The notes under the pieces were generated by a model. It was not told the DNA's origin. It saw only the letters and a list, made by a program, of their open reading frames with translations, and searched no databases. Positions 16,731 to 25,993 of a stretch of DNA of 64,000 nt are shown here, piece after piece. Numbering within the stretch: position 1 is the first letter of the stretch; every line of letters starts with the position of its first letter. The stretch spans positions 21,561-85,560 of the forward strand of contig CAVXNM010000093.1 in assembly GCA_963763115.1 (NCBI GenBank). The letters run 5' to 3'. The DNA is from CAVQCA01 sp963763115 (GTDB taxonomy: Bacteria > Pseudomonadota > Gammaproteobacteria > UBA9214). Position numbers and translations under genes: made by a program.

Positions 16731-16892
16731 ATGAACAAGGCAACAGACCCTCTCCTGATCACGCTGTGCGGTCTGCTCGCCGCGAGCATCACAGCGTTTT
16801 TTCAGGGCTACCTTCCGTACCCGTACGGCCTGCTTGTACTCGGGTTCTTCATCGTATCCCGCATTATGCACCTGAAGGGAAAAGGCAACTGA
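16731..16892 (+). CDS. Small predicted membrane protein (53 residues)
   Basis: Begins MNKATDPLLITLCG and contains two hydrophobic stretches (about 8-23 and 32-45) separated by FQGYLPYPYG. It ends in a basic tail (MHLKGKGN). The composition is typical of a small inner-membrane protein. The ribosome site is poor. It lies among decayed sequence, so function and expression are uncertain. Confidence 0.4.
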   Translation: MNKATDPLLITLCGLLAASITAFFQGYLPYPYGLLVLGFFIVSRIMHLKGKGN

Positions 16893-17165
16893 TCACCTCA
16901 TGACATCATCCAGCACGAACGGTGTATAAAAACAATAAACAGCCGTCAATCCGTGCCTCGACGCAATGGACTGCAACGTTCAGATGCGAAGATTTTCAAC
17001 AGAACAGGACAGATATACACCTTTAGCACTTGACAGCTTGCCGGGCTTGCTCCGGTATTCTTCGCCTGCTCGTCCCGATCAACTTCATCAGCCTGGTGCC
17101 ATGGATATGAAAGCGCCGTAGTGATAACCGGCCCATGCACCGGGCGCGATTTACTCCAGGCCTCG

Positions 17166-17764
17166 CTATGCCGGCCGACCGTCAGGACACTGCAGGCGCA
17201 GAAACTCGCGGCGCGTCTTCGGACCGAAGGTCTGGAAACTCGGGTTGGGGTTGTTGCGGTATTCCGCTTTCAGCTGTGCCAGTTCGTCATGATGGCGGCA
17301 TGCAGCAGCTCATTGACGTCCAGCCCGTAAGCTTCGGCGGCGTTGAGACCGAGGATGCGCCGCCGCGCGTGCCCGGTGAATGTCGGGTAGCCATACCGTT
17401 CCTGCATCGACCCGGAGATTTCGAAGCTGCGCAAAGCCTGGATCTGGTCCTGCGGACTTCCGTACCACAGCGAGTCAGTACCCCAGCAGATGCGCTCCTC
17501 GCCGCCCAGCACAGTACGCGCGACATCGGGATCGTAGGCGACCTCGGCGGGAACGGCAAATGAGCCGCCGGTCACACCGGCGCGCGCATACACCTGGTTG
17601 AATGCGAGCAGCGTGGCGGCGGAACCGATGAGGGTTTTCAGAAAACTGCGGCGGCCAAGCCGGGTCTTGTTTGCCGCTGCGCCGAGCAGTTGGCGAGCAT
17701 GGGCATTGGCAACGAGCTGCAGCCTGGTCAAAGGCCGTGGCGCGATTCGCCGTTGGAGGCGCAA
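17166..17764 (-). pseudogene. Tat-exported amidohydrolase pseudogene with a large internal deletion
   Basis: The N terminus (LTRLQLVANAHARQLLG, then RRSFLKTLIGSAATLLAF, a twin-arginine-type signal) is followed by about 45 residues. It then jumps directly to the C-terminal part of an amidohydrolase (ICWGTDSLWYGSPQDQIQAL, and later RILGLNAAEAYGLD). The central metal-binding barrel is missing. Near 17290 a frameshift moves the true tail (FQTFGPKTRREFLRL) to another frame, ending at 17166. It cannot be catalytically active. Confidence 0.7.
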
Positions 17765-17932
17765 TCGATCTTTATCGGTAACCGCGTGTCCCGGGGATCG
17801 AAGTCCCTATGGATAACTCTCATCGGTCGCAGGTTTGTATTACTATGACAAGCATAGATGAAATTTGTTTGCAAGATCAGCCGCCGCCGCAGTAGCCGAG
17901 TCGGTCCATTACCATCGAGACTCAGACGGACT

Positions 17933-18313
17933 TCATGTCATCCGCAACTCGACGACGTTCTGGAATTGGCTGACCGCGTAATTGGTCTCGACTTCCAGTT
18001 TCAGCAGAACACAGTCAGCTGCGGTGACAAAATCCCTAAGTTGCGGATGTTTGCGAAGATAGAGCTGTAGCAGTTCGGTGCGCCGAGCCCCATCGACCTC
18101 ACTGACGGTGACCTGAGCGGAGATGGCTACGGCATCGTGATAGTCGACCGACTCGTTGGTGCGATTGTCGATGAGCAACGAGACACAAGGATTCGCCAAC
18201 AGGTTTGCGTGTTTCCGGGTCTCCCGGTAGGTCGCGAACACAATCCAGCGCTAGTCAGGTGTGACGGCGAAAGATTCGCTATTTAGCGCTGCCCGGTTCC
18301 TGTCAGCCACCTG
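17933..18313 (-). pseudogene. Pyridoxamine 5'-phosphate oxidase-fold flavoprotein, truncated
   Basis: The frame with VFATYRETRKHANLLANP and VSLLIDNRTNESVDYHDA is typical of PPOX-family FMN-binding proteins (strand, FATxxxTRKxxNL, then SLLIDNR). It continues to a proper C terminus. A TAG at 18251-18253 precedes it in frame, and the short part before that stop (about 18254-18313) lacks the family's first strands. A 102-residue product could start at 18241, but it would lack the N-terminal strands needed for a dimeric FMN site. Confidence 0.6.
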
Positions 18314-18606
18314 GGTTTCAATCTTCCTGTAACCGTCTTCGTGTAATGTGCATCACCAGTCTCGACAAACAGCTCAGGGCAAAACTCCTAGGTTAGGGTA
18401 TGGAGATTGTCGATCAAGTCGTTGTACTTCTTCATAACCGCGGTGAAAATCGTCATTCCCCCAGGTAATCTCACCCCACACGATCCGAAAACCGGCATAA
18501 TTAGCCAGGCTGCTATGATCTCGGCGCAGTAGTTCAAGCGCTTGTTCGACATCGACACCAGTCTGATATGATGACGGCAGGCCAATATTTCCGGAGAAGG
18601 CGCCCA

Positions 18607-18999
18607 ATGAACACTCGAGCCATGCCTCTCGCTGTGTTACTGCTGATCACTGCGGCTCTGTCTTCCTGCGATAAACATAAGCAGCCGCAGATACAGAAAG
18701 TGACCTATGCGGATGATGTGAGTCCCATCATCCAAAATCATTGTGCTGAATGTCATGTGGCCGGTAAGCAAGGCGCCAGGGCAAGCGGCCTTCTGATGGA
18801 TTCCTACGAATCCTTGATGAAAGGCACCCCATTCGGACCGGTCATTCATCCCGGCTCGGCCATGTCCAGTTCGCTTTATATCCTGGTTTCAGGTAAAGAC
18901 AAGCTAACAATCACCATGCCGCACGGCAAGGAGCCTCTCAGCGATGAAGAGATCGAGACCATTCGGGTCTGGATAGAAAATGGTGCTGCAGAAAACTGA
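18607..18999 (+). CDS. Cytochrome c-type lipoprotein (planctomycete-type c domain)
   Basis: 130 residues from the ATG at 18607, preceded by GGAGAAGG. A lipoprotein signal ends in the lipobox LSSC (Cys21). The heme site is CAECH (Cys46, Cys49, His50) within VSPIIQNHCAECH, as in the PSCyt1/cytochrome C-type domain. The C terminus has the usual LSDEEIETIRVWIENGA helix, and methionines in the ITMPHGKEP loop may supply the sixth heme ligand. It is probably a periplasmic, membrane-tethered electron carrier. The partner is unknown and the gene is monocistronic. Confidence 0.8.
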   Translation: MNTRAMPLAVLLLITAALSSCDKHKQPQIQKVTYADDVSPIIQNHCAECHVAGKQGARASGLLMDSYESLMKGTPFGPVIHPGSAMSSSLYILVSGKDKLTITMPHGKEPLSDEEIETIRVWIENGAAEN

Positions 19000-19000
19000 T

Positions 19001-19041
19001 CCTGGCCTTTTGCCCGATGCAGGCAAGAACACAAGGCCAGG
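19001..19041 (+). terminator. Strong hairpin after the cytochrome gene
   Basis: Perfect nine-base arms CCTGGCCTT and AAGGCCAGG (19001-19009 and 19033-19041), with an inner TTGCC/GGCAA pair. It begins right after the TGA of the cytochrome gene. There is no T-run, so it may be a terminator or an mRNA-stabilising 3' structure. Confidence 0.45.
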
Positions 19042-19133
19042 GTTAGCGGTCAGGCCTGCCCCGCGAAGGCGTCTGGATGATTTCTCATCCACGGCAAGAT
19101 CGTAATCCTGCTCGCAGGATAATCCAGCCTGAT

Positions 19134-19475
19134 CTACAAGCGCGAGCGACTTCTGGCTGCTGTTCCTGTTCGCAGCAATGCAATCAGCATGAAGAGGAGC
19201 CACCATGCACCTGACTGCGCCGGGTTTCGTAGTTGTCCGACGAGACTGCACCCACCCCTGCCGCCACTGGAACCGGAAATGTTGGCCTTCTGCGCAGGTG
19301 CTCCCGGGTCTACGATGGTGCTATTAACCTCAAGGTCCGAATCACCGCGTTGCCAATCGACGAAATGCGGCGTGACGTGATTGCCAATGATCTCGGCGCC
19401 GGTTAGCCCGTCATAGAGAAACTCATACCAGTGAGGTGTGGTGTTATCCGCTGTTGAGCCGAAGACATAATGGTG
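19134..19475 (-). pseudogene. C-terminal piece of a choice-of-anchor U surface protein with a CTERM-type tail
   Basis: The readable part starts HHYVFGSTADNTTPHWYEFL, continues through GAEIIGNHVTPHFVDWQRGD and IVDPGAPA, and matches the choice-of-anchor U domain found just before C-terminal sorting signals. The end (SSGGRGGCSLVGQ, then a tryptophan-containing hydrophobic helix and a basic tail) is a Gly-Gly-Cys type sorting signal. The N-terminal bulk of the protein is missing; sequence upstream of 19475 shows no homology or start. Confidence 0.6.
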
Positions 19476-19549
19476 TCCGCCGTGAGTCCGGCGGCCGCGA
19501 ACAGCCGCCTGAGTGGCTTTCCTGCTACGGCAAGATGCATTTCTCACTT

Positions 19550-19949
19550 CAACCGGGATTTTTTATTCGACACCTCTTGCCTGCGGATAAATAAACAGTA
19601 TTTCAAGGCAATGCCGGTACAACCCCTCTGTCACGGCAGCCGCTTCGTGGCGAACAATTCATTATCAGCCGTGCTCATGGCTGCGGCATCACCCGGATGA
19701 AATTCCCGCTGCAGCGACTACTGAAAAGCGCTCTCCCGTAACTACATGTATTTCCGTATGTATTTCCAGTAATTGATTCTGTCCGGAAGTGGCTGTTCGT
19801 AATTAGCTGAAAATTATGAATTAATTACATGGCTATCGTTAAAGTTTACGACGTTCTTCCCGATGCTCTTGTGTGGCGGTTCATATCGCAACTTGCCTGT
19901 ATCCGTACGCAGACAACAAACAGACACATCCATCGGTTATGTAATCACA
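19550..19949. other. Boundary interval between the decayed region and the core chromosome
   Basis: About 400 bases with no supported gene. It contains a short direct repeat TGTATTTCC twice near 19747-19770. Left of it pseudogenes dominate; right of it genes are dense and intact. Confidence 0.3.
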
Positions 19950-22892
19950 ATGCGTAACGAAGACGATAACAGCATGGCCGGGACAGAAAAGCCCTATACG
20001 CAGGAGCAGATCAGCGCCGCTTCGGGATTTGCTGAACGCCGCAGCCTGAACCGCTGGCAGTTCCGGGCGGACCAGGTTCAACTGCTGTATCAGCAGGTAC
20101 AGACGGAGTTGATCATCAGCATGCTGATGGCCGCGATTGTTACCACCATTTTCTGGGATCTCGCGCCACCTGGGTTGTTGCTCGGCTGGACGATCGCGAT
20201 CATCGTGACGGTGGGTGGCCGCTCCCTGTTCATATCCGGAAAGAGCGCGGATGGATCCATTGACGACATCGAACTCTGGGGTAGGCATTATATTATCGGC
20301 GTCATGATCTCCGGAATATGCTGGGGCTCACTCGGTGTCTTCGCTGCTTTCTTCGGTACTCTCACGCAACAGCTGTTCGTTCTGTTTGCGCTTGCAGGCA
20401 TTTCATTGACTGCCTATGTCTCGATGCAGTCCTCGCCGAAGACGATTGCCGCCTTCGTATTACCGACTATGTTACCGATTACCGCCTGGTTTTTCTATCA
20501 GGGGAAGAATCTCCAGCTGTCGCTCGGCATCCTGTCGGTCGTATTTGCCACCCTGATGCTTACTTCATCACGTACCATGCGCAACATTCTGGCGAAGTCA
20601 TTCAGCCTCGGATCGCATAATACGGAACTCATTCGCAAGCTCGTCATTGCGAGGGAAACGGCAGAACAGGCAAAAGGCGATTCGGAGCGTTTCAATCAGG
20701 AACTGCAGGAACACATCAAGGAACGCCAGCACGCAGAGGAGCGTATACGTGCATCGGAGCAGCGCCTGAGCGCCATATTCGACAGCATGCAGGACACCAT
20801 ATACCAGACCGACATCCATGGAACAATGCTCTGGGCCACTCCTTCCATCAGACAACTGCTGGGTTACAGACCCGATGAAATCCTCGAAAAAAATATCAGA
20901 CACTTCTATGTCAACGAAAATGATCACGAGGACTTCAGACATGCCCTGGACATAAATTACGGGCGGCTGCAGCATTTCGAGACCCGGCTGCTGCACAAGG
21001 ACGGTTCCCATATATGGATATCTGAGAATTCCCATTATAAATACGGTGTCAATGGCGAAATCATCGGCATCGAGGGAACCATACGCGATATCACAGCCCT
21101 CAAACAGGCAAAGGAGGCGCTATACCAGGAAAAGGAGCGTGCCCAGGTAACCCTGGGTTCCATAGGCGACGGTGTCGTCACGACCGACATGAATGGCAAC
21201 GTCGAATACATGAACACGGTGGCCGAGCAGTCAACCGGCTGGAAGCTGGAGGACGCACGTGGAAAACCCATGGCGAAGGTGCTCAAGATCGTTGACGAGA
21301 AAACCCTGGAGTCACCGCCTGATGCCGTTGAACTCTGCCTCGAGAAGGGCAAGAGCACCATGCTGGCTGGTCATCTGCTGCTGATTCACCGCTACCGGAA
21401 TCAACGTTTGTCGATCGAGGTCAATGCCTCGCCCATCAGGGATTCGAACTCGGAGATCACCGGCGTTGTGCTTGTGTTCCACGACGTCACCGAATTGCGC
21501 GGACTGGCCAAGAAGATGTCCTATCAGGCCACACATGATTCCCTGACCGGACTCATAAACCGGCGTGAATTCGAGTACCGCGTCAAGCGTGCGCTCGACC
21601 ATGCACGAAATTCCGACGTCAGACATGCCCTTTGCTATATCGACCTCGACAATTTCAAGGTGGTAAATGACACCTGTGGCCATATCGCGGGTGACGAGCT
21701 GCTCAAGCAACTCACCATCAAGCTGCGCCTGGAACTACGTGAGGCCGATACGCTGGCGCGTCTCGGCGGTGACGAGTTCGGGGTACTTCTCGAGGGTTGT
21801 TCCATAGAGAATGCACATGATCCGGCCGAGAATCTGCGCAAGATCGTGGAAAATTTCCGCTTCGTCTGGGACAACAAGGCTTTCAGGGTCGGCGCGAGCG
21901 TCGGCCTGGTGTCGATCACCTCGGACAGCGGCACCCTGACTGACATTCTGAGCGCAGCGGATTCAGCCTGTTATCTGGCAAAGGACCAGGGACGCAACCG
22001 TATCCATATCTACCAGCCCGATGATGAAGCAGTGGTTGAACGCCATGGCCAGATGCAATGGGTACAACGCATCCAGGATGTACTTGAGCAGCAGCGCTTC
22101 CGTCTGTTTTTCCAGCCGATTGCGAAGCTCAACAGAGCAAAGGACGAGATAAACACCATCCATGGTGAAGTGCTGATTCGTATGCTCGATGAAAACAATG
22201 AGCTTGTCGGACCGGGGGCTTTTATTCCTTCCGCGGAGCGCTTTTCCCTCATGCCGGCAATTGACCGCTGGGTGATTGAAAACACCTTCAGGATGCTGAC
22301 GCTCGACAGGGAACGGCTGCTGAATAATGTAAGCACCTGCTGTATCAACCTGTCCGGCCAGTCTCTGTCGGATGAACGATTCACGGATTTCCTCGTGAAC
22401 CATATAAAGGACAGTGGCATCCCCTCCTCTCTCCTGTGTTTTGAGATCACCGAAACCGCTGTTATTGCCAATCTGTGCAACGCTTCCAGCATGATATCGA
22501 TACTGCGTGACATGGGCTGCCGTTTCGCACTGGATGATTTCGGTGTCGGTCTGAGTTCATTCAGTTACCTGAAAAACCTCCCTGTCGATTACCTCAAGCT
22601 TGATGGCTGTTTCGTGAAAAACATGGTTAATGACACGATAGACAAGGCAATGGTAAAGGCCATCAATCATATTGGACACACGATGGATATAAAAACCATC
22701 GCCGAATTCGTCGAGGATGAGTCTACGCTGGAAGCTGTGCGCGAGATCGGCGTGGACTATGCGCAGGGTTACGCCATTGCCAGGCCGATGCCTATAGAAA
22801 TCGGCCTCTACGGCGAACCTGTCGATATTTCGCTTCCCGAAATCGGGGTGAACGACCCCATACCGATCGAGGCCTACTCCGGCAAGCGCTAG
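19950..22892 (+). CDS. Membrane PAS-GGDEF-EAL cyclic-di-GMP signalling protein
   Basis: 980 residues from the ATG at 19950; an in-frame start at 19863 would add 29 atypical residues. The N-terminal half has about five membrane segments (about 55-205), then a coiled coil, two PAS domains (starting near SEQRLSAIFDSMQDTIYQTD and GSIGDGVVTTD), GGDEF and EAL. The GGDEF signature is intact (RLGGDEFGVLLEG), so cyclase activity is likely. The EAL signature reads EVLIR rather than EALLR, but later EAL residues such as DDFGVGLSS and KLDG are present. Phosphodiesterase activity is therefore plausible but not certain. It converges on tatC with only four bases between. Confidence 0.85.
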   Translation: MRNEDDNSMAGTEKPYTQEQISAASGFAERRSLNRWQFRADQVQLLYQQVQTELIISMLMAAIVTTIFWDLAPPGLLLGWTIAIIVTVGGRSLFISGKSADGSIDDIELWGRHYIIGVMISGICWGSLGVFAAFFGTLTQQLFVLFALAGISLTAYVSMQSSPKTIAAFVLPTMLPITAWFFYQGKNLQLSLGILSVVFATLMLTSSRTMRNILAKSFSLGSHNTELIRKLVIARETAEQAKGDSERFNQELQEHIKERQHAEERIRASEQRLSAIFDSMQDTIYQTDIHGTMLWATPSIRQLLGYRPDEILEKNIRHFYVNENDHEDFRHALDINYGRLQHFETRLLHKDGSHIWISENSHYKYGVNGEIIGIEGTIRDITALKQAKEALYQEKERAQVTLGSIGDGVVTTDMNGNVEYMNTVAEQSTGWKLEDARGKPMAKVLKIVDEKTLESPPDAVELCLEKGKSTMLAGHLLLIHRYRNQRLSIEVNASPIRDSNSEITGVVLVFHDVTELRGLAKKMSYQATHDSLTGLINRREFEYRVKRALDHARNSDVRHALCYIDLDNFKVVNDTCGHIAGDELLKQLTIKLRLELREADTLARLGGDEFGVLLEGCSIENAHDPAENLRKIVENFRFVWDNKAFRVGASVGLVSITSDSGTLTDILSAADSACYLAKDQGRNRIHIYQPDDEAVVERHGQMQWVQRIQDVLEQQRFRLFFQPIAKLNRAKDEINTIHGEVLIRMLDENNELVGPGAFIPSAERFSLMPAIDRWVIENTFRMLTLDRERLLNNVSTCCINLSGQSLSDERFTDFLVNHIKDSGIPSSLLCFEITETAVIANLCNASSMISILRDMGCRFALDDFGVGLSSFSYLKNLPVDYLKLDGCFVKNMVNDTIDKAMVKAINHIGHTMDIKTIAEFVEDESTLEAVREIGVDYAQGYAIARPMPIEIGLYGEPVDISLPEIGVNDPIPIEAYSGKR

Positions 22893-22896
22893 CGGA

Positions 22897-23751
22897 CTAG
22901 TTCTTGTCCTGATCAGGATCAATGCGATCGAGTTCGGCATCCATCTCGGATTCGGTCATTGGTTTATACCCGTCCGCGCCACCGCCGTCCGGCATATTCC
23001 CTTTTTTCGACATAAACCAGTCTGAGAAAAACAGTCCAAGCTCGAACAGCATCCACACTGGCACAGCGAGCAATGTCTGTGAAATGACATCCGGCGGCGT
23101 CAGCACTCCACCGACAATAAACGCAGCGACGATGATATAGGGACGTTTCTTACGCAGACTGTCCTGTGTCACCATCCCGGTCCACACGAGCAGAACCGTC
23201 ACTACCGGCACCTCAAACGCCGCGCCGAAGGCAAAGAACAGCGTGAGGACAAAATCCAGGTAACGGCTGATATCGGTCATAACCGACACGCCTGCCGGTG
23301 CGGTGCTGGTAAAAAACGCGAATACCAGCGGGAAAACGACAAAATAGGCAAACACCGCTCCGGTGTAAAAAAGCACGGTACTTGACGCCAGCAGCGGCAG
23401 AACGAGGCGGCGTTCATGCTGGTACAGCCCTGGCGCAATAAAGGCCCATAGCTGGTAGAGCACATACGGCATGGAGATGAACAGGGCCAGCACTAGCGTC
23501 AGCTTGAACGGGATCAGGAAAGGAGAGGCAACCTCAATAGCGATCATGCTGCTCCCTTCCGGGAGATGCGCTGTCAACGGACCGGACAGACTGGTAAACA
23601 GAATATTCGAAAATGGCATCAACGCAAGCGTGATAACAGCAACCGCAAGCACGATGCGTAGCAGTCGATCGCGCAACTCGATCAGGTGAGTGATAAACGG
23701 CTGTTCGCCTTCGTCGGGGGACGAGGGTTCTTGCTTACTGTTTGTTGTCAT
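22897..23751 (-). CDS. tatC: Sec-independent protein translocase TatC
   Basis: 284 residues with six membrane segments. The N-terminal PFITHLIELRDRLLR motif recognises twin-arginine signals, and the conserved glutamate appears in FEVPVV. The C-terminal tail is longer than usual and acidic (ending DRIDPDQDKN). TatC is the receptor core of the folded-protein exporter in the inner membrane. Its start overlaps the end of tatB by 17 bases, and it is the last gene of the his-tat cluster. Confidence 0.96.
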   Translation of the reverse strand: MTTNSKQEPSSPDEGEQPFITHLIELRDRLLRIVLAVAVITLALMPFSNILFTSLSGPLTAHLPEGSSMIAIEVASPFLIPFKLTLVLALFISMPYVLYQLWAFIAPGLYQHERRLVLPLLASSTVLFYTGAVFAYFVVFPLVFAFFTSTAPAGVSVMTDISRYLDFVLTLFFAFGAAFEVPVVTVLLVWTGMVTQDSLRKKRPYIIVAAFIVGGVLTPPDVISQTLLAVPVWMLFELGLFFSDWFMSKKGNMPDGGGADGYKPMTESEMDAELDRIDPDQDKN

Positions 23752-24091
23752 CCATCACATCACGGTGAGCTGTTTCTGCAGAATCCGCCGTCTTTTTGAC
23801 TTCATTCTGTGGCGATGCCTCTCCCGCTTTCTTCCTGGAGGGCTTAATTGTGCTTGCCTCCTCGATGATTTCCTCGAGTTCCGGCATCTCTGCCTGCCGT
23901 GACAGGGTTTTCCTGAGTTCCTCGGCAGCAAGTTCATGATCGATTTCCGCCTTCACGGATGCGACAAACCCCCGAATCTTGCCGATCCACAAACCGGTAG
24001 AGCGAGCAAGCCGCGGCAAGCGCTCCGGGCCCACCACGATCAGCGCGATCACCATGATCAGTACGATCTCCGAAAAGCCGATATCGAACAT
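23735..24091 (-). CDS. tatB: Sec-independent protein translocase TatB
   Basis: 118 residues: one N-terminal membrane helix, MFDIGFSEIVLIMVIALIVV, then the GPERLP hinge, an amphipathic helix and a long charged tail. The Glu in the membrane helix and GPERLP distinguish TatB from TatA. With TatC it forms the signal-recognition complex. It lies 36 bases after tatA. Confidence 0.94.
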   Translation of the reverse strand: MFDIGFSEIVLIMVIALIVVGPERLPRLARSTGLWIGKIRGFVASVKAEIDHELAAEELRKTLSRQAEMPELEEIIEEASTIKPSRKKAGEASPQNEVKKTADSAETAHRDVMDDNKQ

Positions 24092-24127
24092 ATACAGCCC
24101 GTCTGACTGATCAAGCTCGAATCAGTC

Positions 24128-24358
24128 TCACACCTTGTCCTTGTCGCGTCCGGTGACCTCGCCGTCAATCACCCGTCCACCTTCCTTGCTATCGAGTTTC
24201 TTGTCGACCTGCCCTTCTTCCTCGCCTTCATGCATGGCGTGCTTGAAACCCTTGATCGCCTTGCCCAGGTCCGATCCGATAGCGCCCAGACGCTTGGTGC
24301 CGAAGAGCACGATCACAATGACCAGGATGATTAACAATTGCCAGATACTGATACCCAT
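24128..24358 (-). CDS. tatA: Sec-independent protein translocase TatA
   Basis: 76 residues from the ATG at 24358, preceded by a CAGGAGTAGG ribosome site; upstream in-frame codons are not needed. One short membrane helix (ISIWQLLIILVIVIVLF) is followed by the FGTKRL hinge and an amphipathic helix containing DLGKAIKGFKHAM. TatA oligomers form the conduit for folded proteins. It is preceded by hisE on the same strand. Confidence 0.94.
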   Translation of the reverse strand: MGISIWQLLIILVIVIVLFGTKRLGAIGSDLGKAIKGFKHAMHEGEEEGQVDKKLDSKEGGRVIDGEVTGRDKDKV

Positions 24359-24391
24359 AGTTCCTACTCCTGACCTGCCGGTCGATACCAC

Positions 24392-24733
24392 TCATGTGTC
24401 TGAATCACCAGCGCGCCATTTGTCGCGCGCCGCCTTCTCTTCAAGGCCGGAAAGCCCGAAACGCCGGCTCAACTCTGCCAGCACGTCCGCCGGACCCAGA
24501 TCCCGCGCCGCCAGCATCACCAGTGTATGAAACCACAAGTCGGCAGTCTCACTCACCAGTCGTACATCGTCTTCACCCTTAGCGGCAAGTATCGTTTCGG
24601 TTGCCTCTTCCCCTACTTTCCTCAGGATGGCATCCAGTCCCTTGTCGTAGAGACTGGCCACATACGAGCGCTGCGGGTCGGCGACTTTGCGCTGTTCGAT
24701 CACCTCAGCCAGCTTTTCCAGCGTTGTATTCAT
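24392..24733 (-). CDS. hisE: Phosphoribosyl-ATP pyrophosphatase
   Basis: 113 residues from the ATG at 24733, directly after the hisI stop; this gives the normal family start (MNTTLEKLAEVIEQRK). The metal-binding helix VGEEATETILAAKG and the VSETADLWFH helix are intact. It removes pyrophosphate from phosphoribosyl-ATP in the second step of histidine synthesis. It is separate from hisI, as is common in this class outside the enterics. Confidence 0.95.
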   Translation of the reverse strand: MNTTLEKLAEVIEQRKVADPQRSYVASLYDKGLDAILRKVGEEATETILAAKGEDDVRLVSETADLWFHTLVMLAARDLGPADVLAELSRRFGLSGLEEKAARDKWRAGDSDT

Positions 24734-24734
24734 G

Positions 24735-25148
24735 TCAGCTGTCCGGTGACTGGTCAGGGGGTTTGCTGTATACGGCATCCGGATCCTTCAACACCGGCTC
24801 TACCGTGACCCAGCGGTCATCCTCCAGACGCTGGAAAAAACAGCTCCGACGCCCGGTATGGCAGGCAATCCCGCCACGTTGCTGCACCTGCAGCATCACC
24901 ACATCATTGTCACAATCCAGGCGAATCTCCCTGACCAGCTGTTCATGCCCGGATTCCTCGCCCTTGCGCCACAGCTTGCGTCTTGACCTCGACCAGTACA
25001 CAGCCCTGCCTTCCCTGGCAGTCAGGTCCAGGGCCTCGCGGTTCATCCAGGCGACCATCAGAATGGTACCGTCCTGCGCGTCCTGGGCGATCGCCGGAAC
25101 CAGCCCCTCATCAGTCCATTTGACCATATTAAGCCAGTCATTGCCCAT
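24735..25148 (-). CDS. hisI: Phosphoribosyl-AMP cyclohydrolase
   Basis: 137 residues (start at MGNDWLNMVKW; an ATG four codons earlier is possible). Zinc- and magnesium-binding motifs are present: LDCDNDVVMLQV and GIACHTGRRSCFFQ. It opens the purine ring of phosphoribosyl-AMP in the third histidine step. The short C-terminal tail after the enzyme domain is typical. It lies 47 bases after hisF and one base before hisE. Confidence 0.95.
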   Translation of the reverse strand: MGNDWLNMVKWTDEGLVPAIAQDAQDGTILMVAWMNREALDLTAREGRAVYWSRSRRKLWRKGEESGHEQLVREIRLDCDNDVVMLQVQQRGGIACHTGRRSCFFQRLEDDRWVTVEPVLKDPDAVYSKPPDQSPDS

Positions 25149-25195
25149 ATGTCGTCTCATCAGTCACATCACCAATTCGGGAATCGGCACAGGGC

Positions 25196-25981
25196 TTAGC
25201 CGTGCCCCTGAATTCTCACCTCGATACCCCGCTCCGCCATGTACCGCTTGGCATCTCCGATGGAATACTCACCGAAGTGGAATATGCTCGCTGCCAGCAC
25301 GGCATCCGCTCCGCCCTCGAGAATTCCGTCAACCAGATGATCGAGATTTCCCACTCCTCCGGAGGCGATCACCGGGACATCCACCGCATCACTGATGGTA
25401 CGTGTCAGGGCGAGATCAAATCCGTCACGCGTGCCGTCGCGGTCCATGCTGGTCAGCAGAATCTCACCCGCACCGTACTCCACCATGCGCCGTGCCCATT
25501 CAACGGCGTCGATACCGGTGGGCTTGCGGCCACCGTGGGTGTAGATTTCCCAGCGCAGCGGCTCACCCGCGGCGCTTGCCTGTTTGGCGTCGATCGCCAC
25601 AACGATGCACTGGGATCCGAACCGTTCGGCGGCCTCCCGCACGAACTCCGGATTGAATACCGCGGCGGTGTTGATGCCCACCTTGTCAGCGCCGGCATTC
25701 AGCATACGCCGGATATCCGCGACTTCGCGGATGCCACCGCCCACCGTGAGCGGAATGAAAACCTCGCCGGCAACCTGTTCAACCACGTGGACCATGGTCT
25801 CGCGCTGGTCCGAACTGGCCGTAATATCAAGAAAGGTGATTTCATCGGCTCCCTGCTCATCATAGCGACGCGCCACTTCCACCGGATCGCCGGCATCGCG
25901 GATGTCGATAAACTGCACGCCCTTGACCACGCGTCCGCCATCGACGTCCAGACAGGGAATAATGCGTTTCGCGAGGCCCAT
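25196..25981 (-). CDS. hisF: Imidazole glycerol phosphate synthase, cyclase subunit
   Basis: 261 residues, a (beta/alpha)8 barrel. Key motifs include IPCLDVDGGRVVKGVQF with the first catalytic Asp, VVAIDAK with the second, and the phosphate-binding VIASGGVG. It forms the complex with HisH that converts the phosphoribulosyl intermediate and ammonia to imidazole glycerol phosphate and AICAR. It starts 12 bases after hisA. Confidence 0.97.
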   Translation of the reverse strand: MGLAKRIIPCLDVDGGRVVKGVQFIDIRDAGDPVEVARRYDEQGADEITFLDITASSDQRETMVHVVEQVAGEVFIPLTVGGGIREVADIRRMLNAGADKVGINTAAVFNPEFVREAAERFGSQCIVVAIDAKQASAAGEPLRWEIYTHGGRKPTGIDAVEWARRMVEYGAGEILLTSMDRDGTRDGFDLALTRTISDAVDVPVIASGGVGNLDHLVDGILEGGADAVLAASIFHFGEYSIGDAKRYMAERGIEVRIQGHG

Positions 25982-25993
25982 TCCGGTTTACCG

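Noticed and set aside
18374..18607. 77-codon minus-strand frame upstream of the cytochrome gene
   Set aside because: Its start lies over the cytochrome ribosome site; part of it (DVEQALELLRRDH, VWGEITWGNDDFHRGYE) looks coding-like, so it could be another remnant, but no family or start supports it.
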